This document shows positions 23,685-37,800 of a stretch of 64,000 bases of DNA, piece after piece (position 1 is the stretch's first letter; each line of letters opens with the position of its first letter). Made by a program: the position numbers and the translations under genes. The DNA comes from Acanthaster planci. Lineage: Eukaryota; Echinodermata; Asteroidea; Valvatida; Acanthasteridae. The stretch covers positions 536,561 through 600,560 of the forward strand of contig NW_019091475.1 of the NCBI RefSeq assembly GCF_001949145.1. Reading direction: 5' to 3'. The notes under the pieces were generated by a model. That model had not been told where the DNA came from. It ran no database searches and saw only the letters and a list, made by a program, of their open reading frames with translations.

Positions 23685-24215
23685 GGAAATGAAATCATTT
23701 CGATAACTTGAATGGTTTTAATTTTGTTAATTTTTTGGCCTGTGTGGAAACTTTGTTTTTGTTTACTGACTTCGCAGAGTATCTTTGAGCTGTGCTTAAA
23801 GTTTGTCGTGCATTATACACGATTCAGAAGAGCGCTCCCGTACATTTGTCGAAGCTGTGCCGCTTTTCAGCAAGCCTATGGTACATGGCGTGGGAACGTC
23901 CGATACAAACAGGATACTAGACGTGTTATGATAATTCAGTTAAAATTTACTTTATGGTCCGTTAACAAACCGCAACCTGAAATGGTTCCAAGTAGTTAAT
24001 GTTACAGAAGTAATGCAAATACATAAAAATGTAAGTTTATAAGTGAGAAACTAATGACCGATTGTTTCATGTCAGGTAAGTGGTGTCGTGAGGGAAAAAC
24101 CTCCCGCCCGATCCGACTGCTTAGGGAACGAGGACGATCAACCATTGTTTTTTTTTTTTTTGGCAGCCTTTTATAAAAACCACATTTTAAAATGGTTTTC
24201 AAAATAGAGATACGG

Positions 24216-24269
24216 GACTAGTAATCCCAACTGCTTACCCTCGACTAGTAATCCCAACTGCTTCCCCTC
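24216..24269. repeat. 27-bp tandem duplication
   Basis: Units 24216-24242 and 24243-24269 differ at one base. Both contain ACTAGTAATCCCAACTGCTT. Confidence 0.9.
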
Positions 24270-24356
24270 AGACCATGATGTATTTAACAATTACCGACGG
24301 GATTCCTAAAATATTAATATATCCCATACATATGTATTCTTTTATTACACTGGAAA

Positions 24357-24568
24357 GAACCTGATATGCCACACAGACATGAAACTGAAAAAAATCTAGT
24401 TGAAGCTTTTGTTTCTTGAAATTTTCTGTTTGGTCAGAATAATACCGCCCTCTATAATTAAAAAAAAGACCACCCTTGCTGTTGAGATTTTTAAGCAATA
24501 AAGATGATATTACCCGACACATCCATGCATCTAACTCAAAAAGTTTGAAAATGTGGCATATCAGGTTC
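24357..24568. repeat. 17-bp inverted repeats bounding about 212 bp
   Basis: GAACCTGATATGCCACA at 24357-24373 is the exact reverse complement of the sequence at 24552-24568. The interior is non-coding. It could be a MITE-like relic or a foldback. No clear target-site duplication is seen. Confidence 0.5.
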
Positions 24569-26620
24569 ATGCATGGGGCCACAGAAATGGTACCCTGATT
24601 TTCATTTAGTGTCTACCTACATGGCAGTATGTTCATGTAGACTAGAGAAAATAATCATTTGAATACGCATGCTGTAGAAACATTTTGTTAAAAAGATTGC
24701 CGTGTTTCTTCTCTTATAAAATCTTCTTTTATCGAAAACCCAATGGCCCAACCTGAGCTCTGGTGGTAAAACTTTGATTTCTATGTTCTATTTCATTTAT
24801 TCCTAATATTGTATTTGTGAATTTTTGTGTCAGTGTGCCTGCAACTTGTGGAAGGTTACTAACGAAAGGCACAGAATGTTTTCATGCCGTACGTGTTTTC
24901 TAAATGAGAGAGTGCGCGCGAGTGGTGCAGTGGGTCCATGAATTCGCGGCTGACGAGTATTCAGTGCCTATAAATTCGAAGATGCATGCATCATTAGTGA
25001 AAATGCCGGAAATCTTCAACATTTCGGGTATATATCAAAGTACTTTGCATTAATTGGGTATTTCAAAATGAAGACCACACTTTGGAATGCTCACATGGAC
25101 ACAAAACAATGTCACCAGCAAATACGGACAATAACATACAGTTCCGGGTATCTTTATTTGAAAACCAAAGATCAACCAAATTTAAAACAGAATCAATAGA
25201 GTAATCATAAAAAGAAAATATGGTAAGTAGTTCGGGGCTAGGTCTATATAGTTATTACTAATTACAATGATTCTGGATAGAAGCTACAATTGCTGGAATT
25301 TGTCTTTAACATGAAATATGCAGCCATTTTTGAGTACATAATAGTACAAGCTATATTATATTTCTTTTTATCGCTCTTTTTCACTTTGCTGTCCTCTGGG
25401 GTTTACTTGGAGTCGTTTACATCAGAACTATTTGGAACTGATTTTTTTTTTTTGCATTGTCACGAACAACGCTTTTTTTGTTTGTTTCTCTTTCCATATA
25501 TTAATAAAAGTTGTACACTTCAGGGTGATGCATGCAATATCTAAATTTGTACAAATTATCTACACCAGATCAAATTTACAAACGGGCGATTCCTCGTTTC
25601 AGATCTCTCTTGAACTCTCCAATTAGAGTTTGTCAGTTAATTTTTTTGCGCAACGAGACCGATCAATTTTCTTTCTGAAGCACCAGACGCCTAGCCTCGC
25701 CATCTCAGCACATAGTTGATTCTGCCGATATGACGGGGACCCAGCGCTTCTTTTTGATCGGTCGTGCAGCGAGAATGAGGGTTCTGCTGATGTTCTCGCC
25801 CAAATACGACAAGCAGCGTTTAAGCACCTGCTTGGACGTTGACAACGACCAGTTTCACGATATTGCATGTCAACACCTTTCATAAAATACCACTACTGTA
25901 CACTAAAATGCGCAATAAATAAAGTCTAGTTCTACAATAAAAGCTACTCACACATTTACTATATACCCTATTTTTACACCGTATTGCAGCCGACTTCACA
26001 GGCTGCAAGAAACGGCACACCACAGTGTTGCCTTGCAGCCGTTTGTTTACATTCCAGACGGGCTGAAAGAAATCCTGCAAAATGAGGCGTCGGTATAAAA
26101 TCTATCACGAACTACACGTACAAGAGGATGGATGGACAGTTCTGAGGCCATCCATGTACACCTGGTATGAGTTTGGCTCCATAAGCGACAAAGCTACATC
26201 AGCACAAACCATGAGCTCACTGAAATGCCTGGTGCCCTCTTAGGTACGGTACTAAATCTGTAAAAACAACTCACAAAGATTCAATTCGTCTTTCATCAGG
26301 TAAAAAATCCCCTTAAAAACACATTGGAGCTCTAAAATATCATACCTTTGCATAAACAAATTCAAAAAGTTTCACAATAACCCATAAGAAAATGTCACTT
26401 TTCTATTTTCCCGCCTTGCCCTCTAAGATAATCAAAATTGAATCCTTGTTATCTCATAAGACCAAGTTACAAAACCAAATTAAAATATACAAAATATAAT
26501 GGCAAATACAAATAAATAAATATGCCTTTTGACATTTGTAATTTTATACATTTAGGAGACGGCAAAATCATTTGTGGTAAGGATGGTCGAGGAAACAGGT
26601 GTATGCATTGTAGGTTGATA

Positions 26621-26688
26621 AAGTAATATTATAAACAAGATGATTTTATTCATATATGAATAAAAACATATTGCTTATAATATTACTT
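26621..26688. repeat. 68-bp near-perfect AT-rich palindrome
   Basis: The 34-nt left arm (26621-26654) pairs with the right arm (26655-26688) at 31 of 34 positions, with no spacer. The centre is CATATATG. It could be a foldback element or extrude as a cruciform. As RNA it would form a long hairpin. Confidence 0.8.
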
Positions 26689-27285
26689 CTGTAGATGTTC
26701 ATAAGACAAACCGTTCGTTGGTTGGCTCACAAATTCGCCAATTCTGAATAAAAAGTTTTACACAAAAAATGTTACCACCCTTTGATCCTAAGAAATTATT
26801 GGATTCAGAAAGGTACATTAATGTTTCATATTTTACTTTTGTTCCGCCTCCAACCCCTCCAAATACCATGCGGTTTTTTTGAAATCCAATAAATCAAAGA
26901 AAATGCTTGCCATATGAACACGATCGCCAATGGGCTGTAGCAACGCGTGTTTCCCCGAAGTTCAAACCACTTGAGAAAACGAGTTACAATTATATCTAAA
27001 AAGTGACATAAGATAACACCAAACTGAAACATAATATGTAAATGCATTGTAATCGCAACATTTCAGAAAGACATCAAAGACTGTGACAGCCTTTAGGATT
27101 TGCATTTGCCGTGGTTTGTGGTTTACAATTTGTGCTTACTGTTATTGCACGTTAACATGGCATTTTCCTGCAGTGAAAAATAATCCAGTCGCAATGTTAC
27201 TCGAAAAATGTCGTTATGATACCGCTTTACTTTTCAGCACAAACTGCTGCCTTCGAAAATTCTCCACTATTTCCTGGAATTTGTT

Positions 27286-27291
27286 TTTATT
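27286..27291 (-). terminator. Candidate polyadenylation signal for transporter copy 2
   Basis: TTTATT on the + strand reads AATAAA on the - strand, 1.3 kb beyond the stop codon. Downstream context is only moderately T/G-rich, so this is a weak call. Confidence 0.25.
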
Positions 27292-28591
27292 TTAGTTACG
27301 AGTCGCTTCCATTAATGCTTACGACCAAAGCCTTTCCTCTTTTGAGGTTTTTTGCTGTGTCAGTTGTACGTTTTTTCCAGTTTAACTCGTTATATCGCCA
27401 AGACGCCAACGTAGAGGGATGAATCCTAAAAGCACCGTTTTCATGATGATGCAGCAAAGCGCATTTTACGCTATAAACAGATCAAATTTAATACATTACA
27501 CAATACATTGAAATATAGCTAAAAGCACTTGTTTTCGATTATCACACACGAGGATGCTAAGTTCCAGCACCACCTATAGAGGGGATTGCACGGCAGCCAT
27601 CATGCTTGTGTTATACGGAGGGATAGTACAAAAGGTCTAACTCTGTGTATCCTTGTGGAACAAAAGCTCTTACCGGAAAAATAGCTGCCATGCATAACCT
27701 CTGTGGAACGGAATTCACAAAGTACAACCCCAATATAGGCCCTAATCATTAGCCATTACGTAATTTCCAAACCCGAAGTCTTTGCGTCCTGTACATGCAA
27801 TATCTGACGCGGCGAGCGTACCCTTTCAGTTTGGCGATTTTGTCTTGGCTATGTATAATATTGCAGGATTTTCCTGGTGAGCTGGCACTCGCGAGCCATA
27901 CTTTGAGGCGTGTACATTTCTTGCACATGTTAAAGAGTACGGTACTATTCTTTGCAGTTTACAAGAAATAACTTTGTGGTATAGCACTTTCCCGTTATAA
28001 CTATGTGAATTACGTTTTACAATACTGAAGCGCGACAAATACAAAAAGGCAAGTTGCTAGTCAAAATGCCAAACAGGCGCCTGAGATAAAGGACCCCGTT
28101 TTTTTTTTATACGACGTTGCAGGGCAGGCCGGCTCCCCTAAACTTGCATTGCATTCCATTCTTCACATACGGTAAAAATTACGTTGGCGCATGTCTGGTG
28201 GGAAAACGCTTCTGGTGTTCATGCACTCACGAGATAAAGCGCAACAGAGCCACGTGATAAAGCACAGACAGCAGGGTAAGGGTCAGTGGACGGACGGAGA
28301 ACTTGCAAAGAGCGTGTACTCTCCTGATCCATGCAGTAGGCCTACAGCTGTTTTTGGCTTTCCCCCTTCCATCCAATTAATCCTGTCGTCGGCTTGAGCA
28401 GTCCACAATGATAATTTCTTCTGCCGCTTGCATTTCATACACGGGGCTTTTGGGTTTCTTTTGAAGCAAGGTGTGTTTTTGTTTCCTACTCAGTCTTTCC
28501 CTTAAAAAAACATGGGCACCGGGCCCGGCCGGAATGTTCCCCCTTCTCATCTTCCCCTTTCCCCTTCCTCAGTTCTTGTAGGCACGACAGC

Positions 28592-28819
28592 TCAGACGGC
28601 GTTACCCTTAAATCCCTGCAGGGCGATGGTCTCCTGGGGCGGCACGCTCACTCCTTCCTCGCATGGCATATACTTGGCGAATTTGTCGGTCGCATCGCCG
28701 CACTCCACCACTCCACCCATGGTGGTGCCGTGGGTTTTGTGGACTCGGGAGGCGTCTTTGCGGTGCTCTAGAAGGGCTGGTCCCCATTCGGCGGTCGGGG
28801 TGGTCATGGCACGAAGTCT
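28592..28819 (-). CDS. slc6a9-like: Transporter copy 2, exon 13 (C-tail, stop)
   Basis: Encodes [20 protein letters not shown], then [10 protein letters not shown] (649-658), and ends at GNAV with TGA at 28594-28592. The end lacks the PDZ-type serine/threonine at position -2 that copy 1 has. The acceptor is TTTGCGTACAG. Confidence 0.93.
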   Translation of the reverse strand, partial: RLRAMTTPTAEWGPALLEHRKDASRVHKTHGTTMGGVVECGDATDKFAKYMPCEEGVSVPPQETIALQGFKGNAV

Positions 28820-31800
28820 CTGTACGCAAAGAGAAACAAATTATCAACATAAAGTACACGCACAGAAATCGACAGGAAAATTAGTAAGCCAGTGGCTCCA
28901 TTTTTTTCTAAATCTATAAAAGATTATTTTTCCAAGATCGGCAACATTTTGTTGATATCTGCAACTTTTGGGCTTGGATTTGCACCTACAGAGGGTCGTG
29001 TATAAATTCTTATCTCCTGTTTGAAGAATTCTGAGGAACTATGGAAACACTTACATCTCTAACACCACCCTCGGCACGGATAAACTCCCAGACCCACACA
29101 ATGGGAATGAATATAAGCGTGGAAGTGATCATCATCCAGCCAATGGCGTGAGCCCAGGGTGGGAACTCGTAGTCCCTGGCGGTGGGGTCTGTCCAGGAGA
29201 TCCAATTGAACAGCAGCACGAACTGTGGAGGAGAAGATAGAAATCGATTGAATGAGAACGTCAGTTCATCACCCAGAAATTCAAGAACGTGACCGTGATT
29301 TCACTGTGCAAGCGCAGGATTTTGAGACACTTTGCCTGCATGTTTTGCACAGCTCCTTTCTGCCAGCGTCATTCTTGGACTGACATTGTAATAAAAAAAA
29401 AGTTGGACGTTTGTCTGAGCTCCAAGTATGGCCGAGTTATCAGTCAGACGTCCGAGATTCTCTATATCCAAAATGAAAGGACCCTCTATAATATCTCACA
29501 TCTGCTGAAAAAAATTATGGACGGGGGAACTTACGGCCAGGACGCAGGGAGTGATGCAACACCAGTTCAGAGGCCACCACCTGAAGAAGAAGGAGTCCAC
29601 AATCTTGTCGCCCAGCATGGTGCGGATGTCGTTGCTGAATCGCTTGATACCGTACAGCCATCCCAACGCGACGCACTCGCTCAACCCGAAGATCAACAGG
29701 GCAAAGTCGGCGGCATACTTGTCCATAAGCCATACCCAATAATTACCGGCCTGAAGGAGGTGAACGAGTGGAAAAAAATTAACGTCAGAATCAGCACAAG
29801 AACACAGGTTATGCTCGATGTCCTGTCGTATTCTCTAGAGCTTCTTGCAAGATGCAGTGAAGGAAAATTTCGTTTCCAGTGACATGGGAATGAGTCAAAG
29901 GTACACGTCTCCCTGCATGGGGCACGCGTCAATAAGAGGTATTCTTGGAATGATGCGATAGCATTTCAGTTGTACTAACAATAAATGTGGTCTCGAATTT
30001 TGGACTGCCTTACCTGTGTGACAGTGTTCAGTCCCAGCAGGAAGCTGATGCTGCAGTAGAGGGCAACAATCCACGTTTTGCGGCCTTTCAACTTCTCGGG
30101 AAATTGGTCCATGACGGCGGTCACGACGGTCTCGACGATGCAGAACTGTCGAATATAAAGAGGTAAGCATTTAATCTACTGCAAAGATGAACAATGATCG
30201 GGCAGTCAGCCCTCGAAAAAACTTCAATTTAACATGGACTATCACAGGAGGTTTGGAAAATCATTTGGGACCTCCCTCGTCAGTGGGGTGACGGGCGATA
30301 GGTTTACTTCTGAAAATATTTTTTTTCTAGTCGTACCTGGCTGTCGAGTCCGAGAGTAAGCAACATGAAGAAGAACAAGAAAGACCAGACAGGAGCCGCG
30401 GGGAAATGGAGCACGGCCTCGGGGTAGACGATGAAGGCGAGACCAAAGGCTGTCAACAAACAACACTACGCGGTTAGCAACTCACGGTAATGTTACAAGA
30501 TTACAAACCAAACCTTACAGTAGTTTTGAAACCCAAAGAAAATGCAGACAACTACAATAAATTGTTTGTTTTTTTTATAAAAATACTATCATCACAGATT
30601 TTTTATTCTTGCGACATTTCTACTAGGAAAAAAACAAACAAATTTGCGACATATAACAGCAGATATTTCTCAACTATTCCATCTTTTCTCCTAATTCAAA
30701 TTTATCTGAACACTGGCATGATTTTTCTGCAAACACTACAGGGGGGGGCTTCCCATGACTGGCACTAGATTTTTTTCTCTGGAATGGGGAGCTGTAATAA
30801 TTACTTTCGTCGACGACGTGCTCCACAGGTTTGTCCAGTTCGTGCGCCATATTTCCAAGAATCGAAAAGATGACAAAGCCGGCTAAGATGCTGGTTCCAC
30901 AGTTCAACAGGGGGACTACGATGGCATCTCTGTCCAAATAAGAAAAATCGACAATACCAGAATGTAAATTTGTTATCACCATTGGATGATATTCACAAAG
31001 GCCTGTTTTAATTGTTACCTAACCCTGTTTAAATACATGCACGTGTACTTGGAAAAACCCTTTAGAACAAAGAGATTTTTCTGCAACAGAAGTTCTAACG
31101 GACACCTCGTTTCAAGAAATTTGAAATTAACCAACACAGCAAACATATCGTGAGAAAATGTCTAAAACTCACCTCAAGCAGTTGTTACGGAACCTATTGT
31201 AAGAAGAAAGGGTGATAAGTCCGCCCCAGGATGCGCTCAGAGAATAGAAAATTTGAACGGCTGCATCTTTCCACACCTGTGCAAAAAATGGAACGACGTC
31301 ATGAATATTCAGTCTCACGAAAGCATGTCCGAAACGCGCTTCCAGAGCTATGGCTACGTCTACGTCAGCACGTCTCTGCGTTTTTATTTTTTCGGCGCAG
31401 ACCTAGACCTAGCTCTAGATGTATCTAGAGCTAGGTCCCATCAGTGCGTTCGAACTTTTGAGCTTGAGACCAGGCTATCCCATTCGATCACGTACATCGA
31501 TTGCCCCTGCGCGATCGCACTTCCGTGTTCTCATTAAAATAAAATGATGGAAATTTCCATTGGCAGGAATCAAGGAAATTACAACGCCGTTATAAGTACA
31601 ATGATGTGTTATGTGACTTGTACATATCCCAAACCTCGTTGATTTATTCTACAAATTTTCAGAAACGGCGAGTATACGTTGAAAAAACGCGAGTGATAAT
31701 TTGAAAATTTAAATTAATCTCTCTGTATTTCCCCCTTTTTCCCATTAATATTTTCGGCAGGTTTGTGCTCTTGTTATTATGTTTCCCCCTATTTCCATTT

Positions 31801-34800
31801 TGAGTGTTATTTTCCCATCATTTTTCCATGATCATCCTCCCTTTTCCATGCTCCCGTGAATTCTTTTCCCCTTTTTTCCCCTTGTTTTTCCCCATGCACT
31901 TACCTTGGCCTCCCCAAGATGGTTCCATCTCGGTGTGACGAAGAAATTGATCCCTTTCCAGTATCCCTCCAGCGTGACGCCGCGGATGAGCAGAATCACC
32001 AGGACCAGATAGGGAAACGTTGCGGTGAAATACACGACCTACATAGGAGCGAATAGTGGAAACATCAGTTTAGCAAGAGTGATGGTTCCATTTCACCCAT
32101 GTGTTAATGGCTTTCAAGAAAAAAAGGAATTTCAAATAAACTGAAAACAGGAAACCGTTGATTGATTCTTCAGCGCTTTCGAGTTAAATTATACGAAGAC
32201 CATTTTTTGGGCAAAGATTTTGGATGCAATGTACTTTACGGATGGTGCATTTATAATTAACCCTTGTGTTTTGCTTAGGACTAGTCAGTACGAGTTCTAG
32301 GACGGCAATAAAAACACACGAAGCGCTAAACCAAATTTACGACGAAGACCTTGTTAAACCATCGATTGAAATCAGCAGCGAGGAAAGGTTGCGTAGTTTT
32401 CAAGGCCAATTGAAAACCTGCTGGCAATTCAATCGAAATCCTAAAATATATACATAAAAAAAGAAATAAGTACTTTTCCAGAGGACTTGATACCCTTGAC
32501 CAAACAGCCGAAGACGAGCAACCAGGCGAGGGCCAGACATAACGCCAACTGCCAAATGATATAACCGGATTTGCTAATGTCGCCGGAGTCGTGCAGCATA
32601 CGATTCCTACAAAATAATTCAAACGAATTGAAAACGGTAAAGTGCCAAGATCTTAAACTACACAGACAAAATGCCAGAACTAAACCTTGTCTACTTACTT
32701 TGGAGGAAATTGTTTGTGGGCCAGGTTTGTTTCTCTTTCAAGGATTTTGAGTGACGCCTCTCAGGAGGTGGCGGTAATCAGTCAACATAACTATCACTTA
32801 ACCATATAAACGCATCCAAGAATATTCCAGACTGTTTACAAGTGACTCGACAAACATTTGTGGAAGTTATTTTTATTTTGCAATTTTCACATTCTTCTGG
32901 TAACAAAATTAGATCTTGGAGAGATTGTTAAATAAACACAATTAGTCTGTCACTTGTAGGTTATGGATTCGGCCTGATGTGGGCAAAGTTTTGCAACTTC
33001 AAAGAAAAACGCTTACCTGTAGAACTCCTCGCTTGGCCGAATTCGCATGTCCTTCAATGGATCAACATAATCGGTGAGGTTGCCGTCCTCGGTGATGTTG
33101 TACATGTCCAGCTCGGTACTGGTCATGTTTTCGACGGCTACGCAGGTGTTGTTGACGGTCATGATGCCGCCACTGTCCAAGCAATCGCTGACCAGGTCGC
33201 TGCAGTACTCTGTGTTCCACTCGTGGCCGCACCCAGCCCATGGCAAGGAGGTGGTCAGAGACTGGAACATGTAGTATAGCGTGTAGGTAATAACGACATT
33301 GTAGTAGATGCCCACCCATGCAGAAACGATCACCATGCCTATACCAACACCTGTAGTGAACGGTGAAACATGCATGTAGTATTCTATTTTTATTATTTTA
33401 TTTTTACAGCAAATAAATGTAAAAAAACGGTAAAAAATATAAAAGAATTTGGGAGTAGTCCACCAAGCCTATCTTACCACAAAAAATCTTTTCTGAATGT
33501 TTATTATTGTTATTACTGGTTTATTTAAAAAAAAACCGGCGATAGCAGCCCAAGGGCTGAATTATAGCACAGTCTTACAATGATTACAAAAAGACAATAT
33601 GTAAACAAACGTATCAATATACACACAACTCTATAAACGAAATACAGATTAAAGACAAACTTGCAATCGTGTTATGACTTGGTACTGGCCCATATTGTTC
33701 GATCCAAAGATAAAAACTTGGTATGATGAGACTAACACATATGTAATATTTACAAAAAGGTGCACAAAAAGTAATCCTCACAATTTAACAGACATTACAT
33801 GTACATTGGAGAAATATGGCGGGAGCAAGAAAGAGGAGTTTCCGAGCCTTGTAAAGTAGGGATGGGGCTATTGCTAAAGCGGTTAGTTTTTACAGGAGAA
33901 TTCTTGAAGGATTCTATTCGACCTGAGATGCATTCTAATTCTGTGAGTACTGTTAGATTTGGTGAACCACTCATTATATCCATCAAAACTATCCGAATTT
34001 AAGCAAAACTGGTACACAAATCAATTCTTCTAGTCAAAAGGTTTTAACGCTCAAGGTCTTTAAACGCCTGGTCATATCGATTGTATAAACGTATGATATT
34101 TTACGAATTATCCTCTTCTAATCATCTAAATTTTGATCAGTTCTGGTCATCTTCCTCCAATAATTGGAACATTTATTTATGAAGGTCGACAAATTTGCAG
34201 GTTGTTTTGCCCCGGAATTTATGCCAGTAAAAGAAAAATTGATGTTCACTGGAAGATTTGTCCATTAACAGTGTGTACATTTACTTTAATTACAACGCAA
34301 TAAATTCGCGCCAAATCCCCTTTGTGCTCAACGACGCGTTTATCGCGCCGTACACTGCAGCTGTAGATGGTTCAGCCTCACTGACAGGCCGCACCTTGGT
34401 ATAAATGCCTGCAGTTATTCTGGCCTGTTGTGCAGTTGCTCAATTGACGTCAGAAGTACCAGCAAAGTCACACACAAAAGCACTTTTTGGCGAACGAAAA
34501 ATACCAATTTTGGCAACGGTACCGTTCAGTGCCACGCGTTCTTTTTGTTTCTCTCTCTTTCCAAACGTGATCTTAATTTTGGAGTACAATTGAGCCAACG
34601 TTGTGGAAAATGGAAACGGATGACCAAGGATTTTTTTGGGGGGAGGGGTCAGACAGCCTTTTCTCTCTTTAAATTACGAAATAAATAAGACAAACCTCTG
34701 AACATGGGCACGGAGTTCCAGCAACGAATCGGTCCACTGCTGCTGTACTGGCCGAAGGCAAGTTCAAGGAAGAACAGGGGAAGACCGGCTAACAGCAACA

Positions 34801-37800
34801 TAATCAAGTAGGGAATCAAGAACGCTCCTGAAAAAAGAGGACGGAAATTCATCAAATCACTCCCTTGTTCACTGGTTCTACAGCAACAAAACACATACTG
34901 AAACTTTCCCACTAAAAGCATAGATTCGGGGTCGGTTAAACGAAAAAATTAAAGAAACAAGAGGAAAGCGTGAGAATTATTTAACAATGACTGGAATACG
35001 TATTCATGCTTCATTCCTACAGCGGTTAACCGTCGCGCAATTAAAATCCAAGGCACAGCAAACAGTTTGAAGCGTTTTTGAAACCCGTCATGGAACAAAA
35101 ACGCCAGCTGCCCTGATTTATCACTGTTGACTTCACCTTAAAAATAATGATTTACTGAGAGGAAATGTCTAGAAGTGTACATCATTATCTGTCTAAGGTC
35201 TGAGGATGTGTTTTAAGATCAACTCAAAGTAAAAGAAACACCTTGTCTCTGATTAGGCCCATCCGCGGCAGATCTGTCTCTTTTATGATTCCATTTATTA
35301 CATCCTTGTGTTCTGTATGTTTGAAATGTTCTTATTTCCAGCTTTCAGTACATTTCACGCTGCTCGTGTTTTGTTTGCTTTGTCTTTATCATTCCGCTCC
35401 TGTCTTTTCTGAATGATTCGTTGTTATTTTGTCTTAATTAGGTATTTCTGTATAAGAATTTGTCTTCTGAATACGCCCTCTATTGTCCTTTTTCTTCTCA
35501 TTTGTGTATTAATTAATAATTTTTACTCTTGTATGTCGTCAAAAATCATTCGTTCATTAACCTTTATAATTCAACAAATAAACTTTGCAATATGGAAAGA
35601 AATGTCGATGTAAACTCTAAAAATAATCTACTTTTATTTAGCATTCCTCTTTCGAAGGCATTTTTTGGTCAACAATCAAATCTGTGCGAAAGAGATCGCG
35701 AACAAAACCTTCCGCGAACCTCTCAGGTTATGCAAATTCGCTCATCTACATATTGAGCCGCGGAGACATATTACTCTACCCCCGCGGGAATGACGTGCGA
35801 GGTGTTTTGACGGGAGCCTCTCGCTCCCGATGCAAAGACGTCTGCATCAGCAATGGCATCACCGGGGCAACCGACTTCAGAATAATCAAGGGGACACTCC
35901 TTGAGAGATTTCGAGGTAACCTTTCGTTGTTTACCTCGGCTATATTTTTCGAAATACCATTCCGATGTCAAATGTCGAATGTGCTGTATTTGGGCCTATA
36001 AGTATAATATTTTCAGAAGGATATAGCCGAGGCTTAAAATTCTCAGTTGCGTCAGAAATGTCTGATCACGGCCACTACAATGTTGACAGAAATGCAAGGT
36101 GTTCATATTTTTCTTGGAGCGCTGATAAACGGCCAAACAAACTATATTATAAGATGTGCACGGTCGTCACAAAAATCGTCCATAATTTGTTCATTTCACG
36201 CAATTTTTTTTGTGAAAAACAAGCGCATAATAACGTCATCTCAGAAATTCCTTTCACAAATCTGCCACGGCCGTAATTGAGCCCAGCATGGAATTTTCCA
36301 TCATGTGCCAACGTCTGGTCTGTGTCGCTCTCATTATCATCGATATCAAGCGGCACAACTTCCCGCCAACGAAGGTCGTTCCGTCGCATATGCTTTTACG
36401 CGCTATCGTTTTCCAAAAGTAACCAATCTTGTGGGCATGTTTTTGATATTAAGTTTTGCCACTGCAAAAGTTTAAGTCGACACTAAGCCAAAAATTTTAT
36501 CGCAATATTGAAATTTAATTTATATTTCTTCAACTGCATTTTCACTTTGTTATACGTTCATAGAGGAGAGCTCTCGCATTTTTTACGTTTTAAACAATGC
36601 AAACCACTTTCAACTTTCAAGCGTAGGCCTACTTAAAGGAAACTGTTCCAATATTTTCGAGGGGGAAATAACGAATTCTTTAAACTGTGAGCGTCTTCAT
36701 CGCGATGAGTGCGTCACCAAGAATCGATTCCTGATAAATCTTGGATGAGCATCGGATAGGAAAGCATGACAGCCTCCGCATACTGAGGGGGTGCACCGTT
36801 TGGCCGCATGGGGAATGGGTCCGTGTGGGCGACACACGGATGGTCTGTGGCTAGAAATGATCCGCGGTTAAACAGAAATGTGTGGGTTTCTGAATTTCTT
36901 AGCCATTAGTTGGACAAGAAAAGCCCCCCCCCCACGCCTGCGCAGTATACCTGTACAAGCGAGCAACGTCGAACCGCGTGAACAGCCCTCATCGCATTCT
37001 AATGTCTGGCCCGGCCGTTTATCATTTCCCCAGACGGGACAAATTCATTTTCACGTCGATTCTGAAAGAATATAATGATGTCCTAAAAACGTCACTGGAT
37101 AAATGTATATTTCTCTATAAACGAACTGTGAAAGGGAGTTTAACTTTTGTTCTAAAAGACGCTATAATTGCACAAATAACTTTGGCTTATACATGTACAG
37201 TACATGTAGGCCTGCAGCGTTCAAGGACGGACCCAGTTGCTCATTTGACAAATATCTCAGCAGAATTATTCATCGCGGGAGTATTTTTTCAGAGTCTCAT
37301 TCGAATATTTCTGACAGAAATATGCTTGAACATTTTCAGGTATAATTAAATTTGTTTTCTAAATTCAATACCCAAAAGCAAGAACGGAATACAAGTTTGG
37401 TCCAACACTGGTCGGTATACGAAATGATGTCAACATTAAAAAAAATAAATAAATAAAAAGAACTTGATGCAAATAACAAGACCTTTTCTATATCACCCCT
37501 GGCTTTTTAATTCATGGTTCAATTTCTCATCGTTTTTTTCACAACTCGTAAAACATTAATCATTGAAAGACGAAAGAATTCATTGGGAAAAATGTCTACG
37601 AATCGTCAAAAAATAAACACACACGTACTAACAAGAAAGCTTCAGTGATTCATGCGGGTTTGTAAATGAAATTGATCTTAATTCTCAAACAACAAACAGA
37701 CTCTGTTTTTGAACAAAAGCAAGTCTTTTGCAATCATTAAATTCCATTCATTTGTAAGGTAAAATCTCTCACTATTTCTTGAAGTCAGCAAACCTTGAGA

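Larger units (their letters stand above)
19163..28591. other. Region between the two convergent transporter genes
   Basis: No supportable gene. The first 4.5 kb is AT-rich and probably includes a long 3' UTR of copy 1. The second half contains an AT-rich 34-bp-arm palindrome, short tandem duplications (20880-20955, 23401-23440, 24216-24269), a 17-bp inverted repeat (24357/24552) and homopolymer runs. Open frames here have no family match that I recognise and show no coding bias. Confidence 0.6.

Noticed and set aside
25623-25883. Minus-strand 86-codon open frame in the intergenic region
   Set aside because: Cys/Arg-rich peptide without a recognisable domain. Plus-strand frames are equally open, so no call is possible.
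31304-31540. Promoter or exon suggested by local CpG/CTAG richness in copy 2 intron 6
   Set aside because: The CpG density is modest and the stretch is between well-defined exons, so only the foldback is reported.
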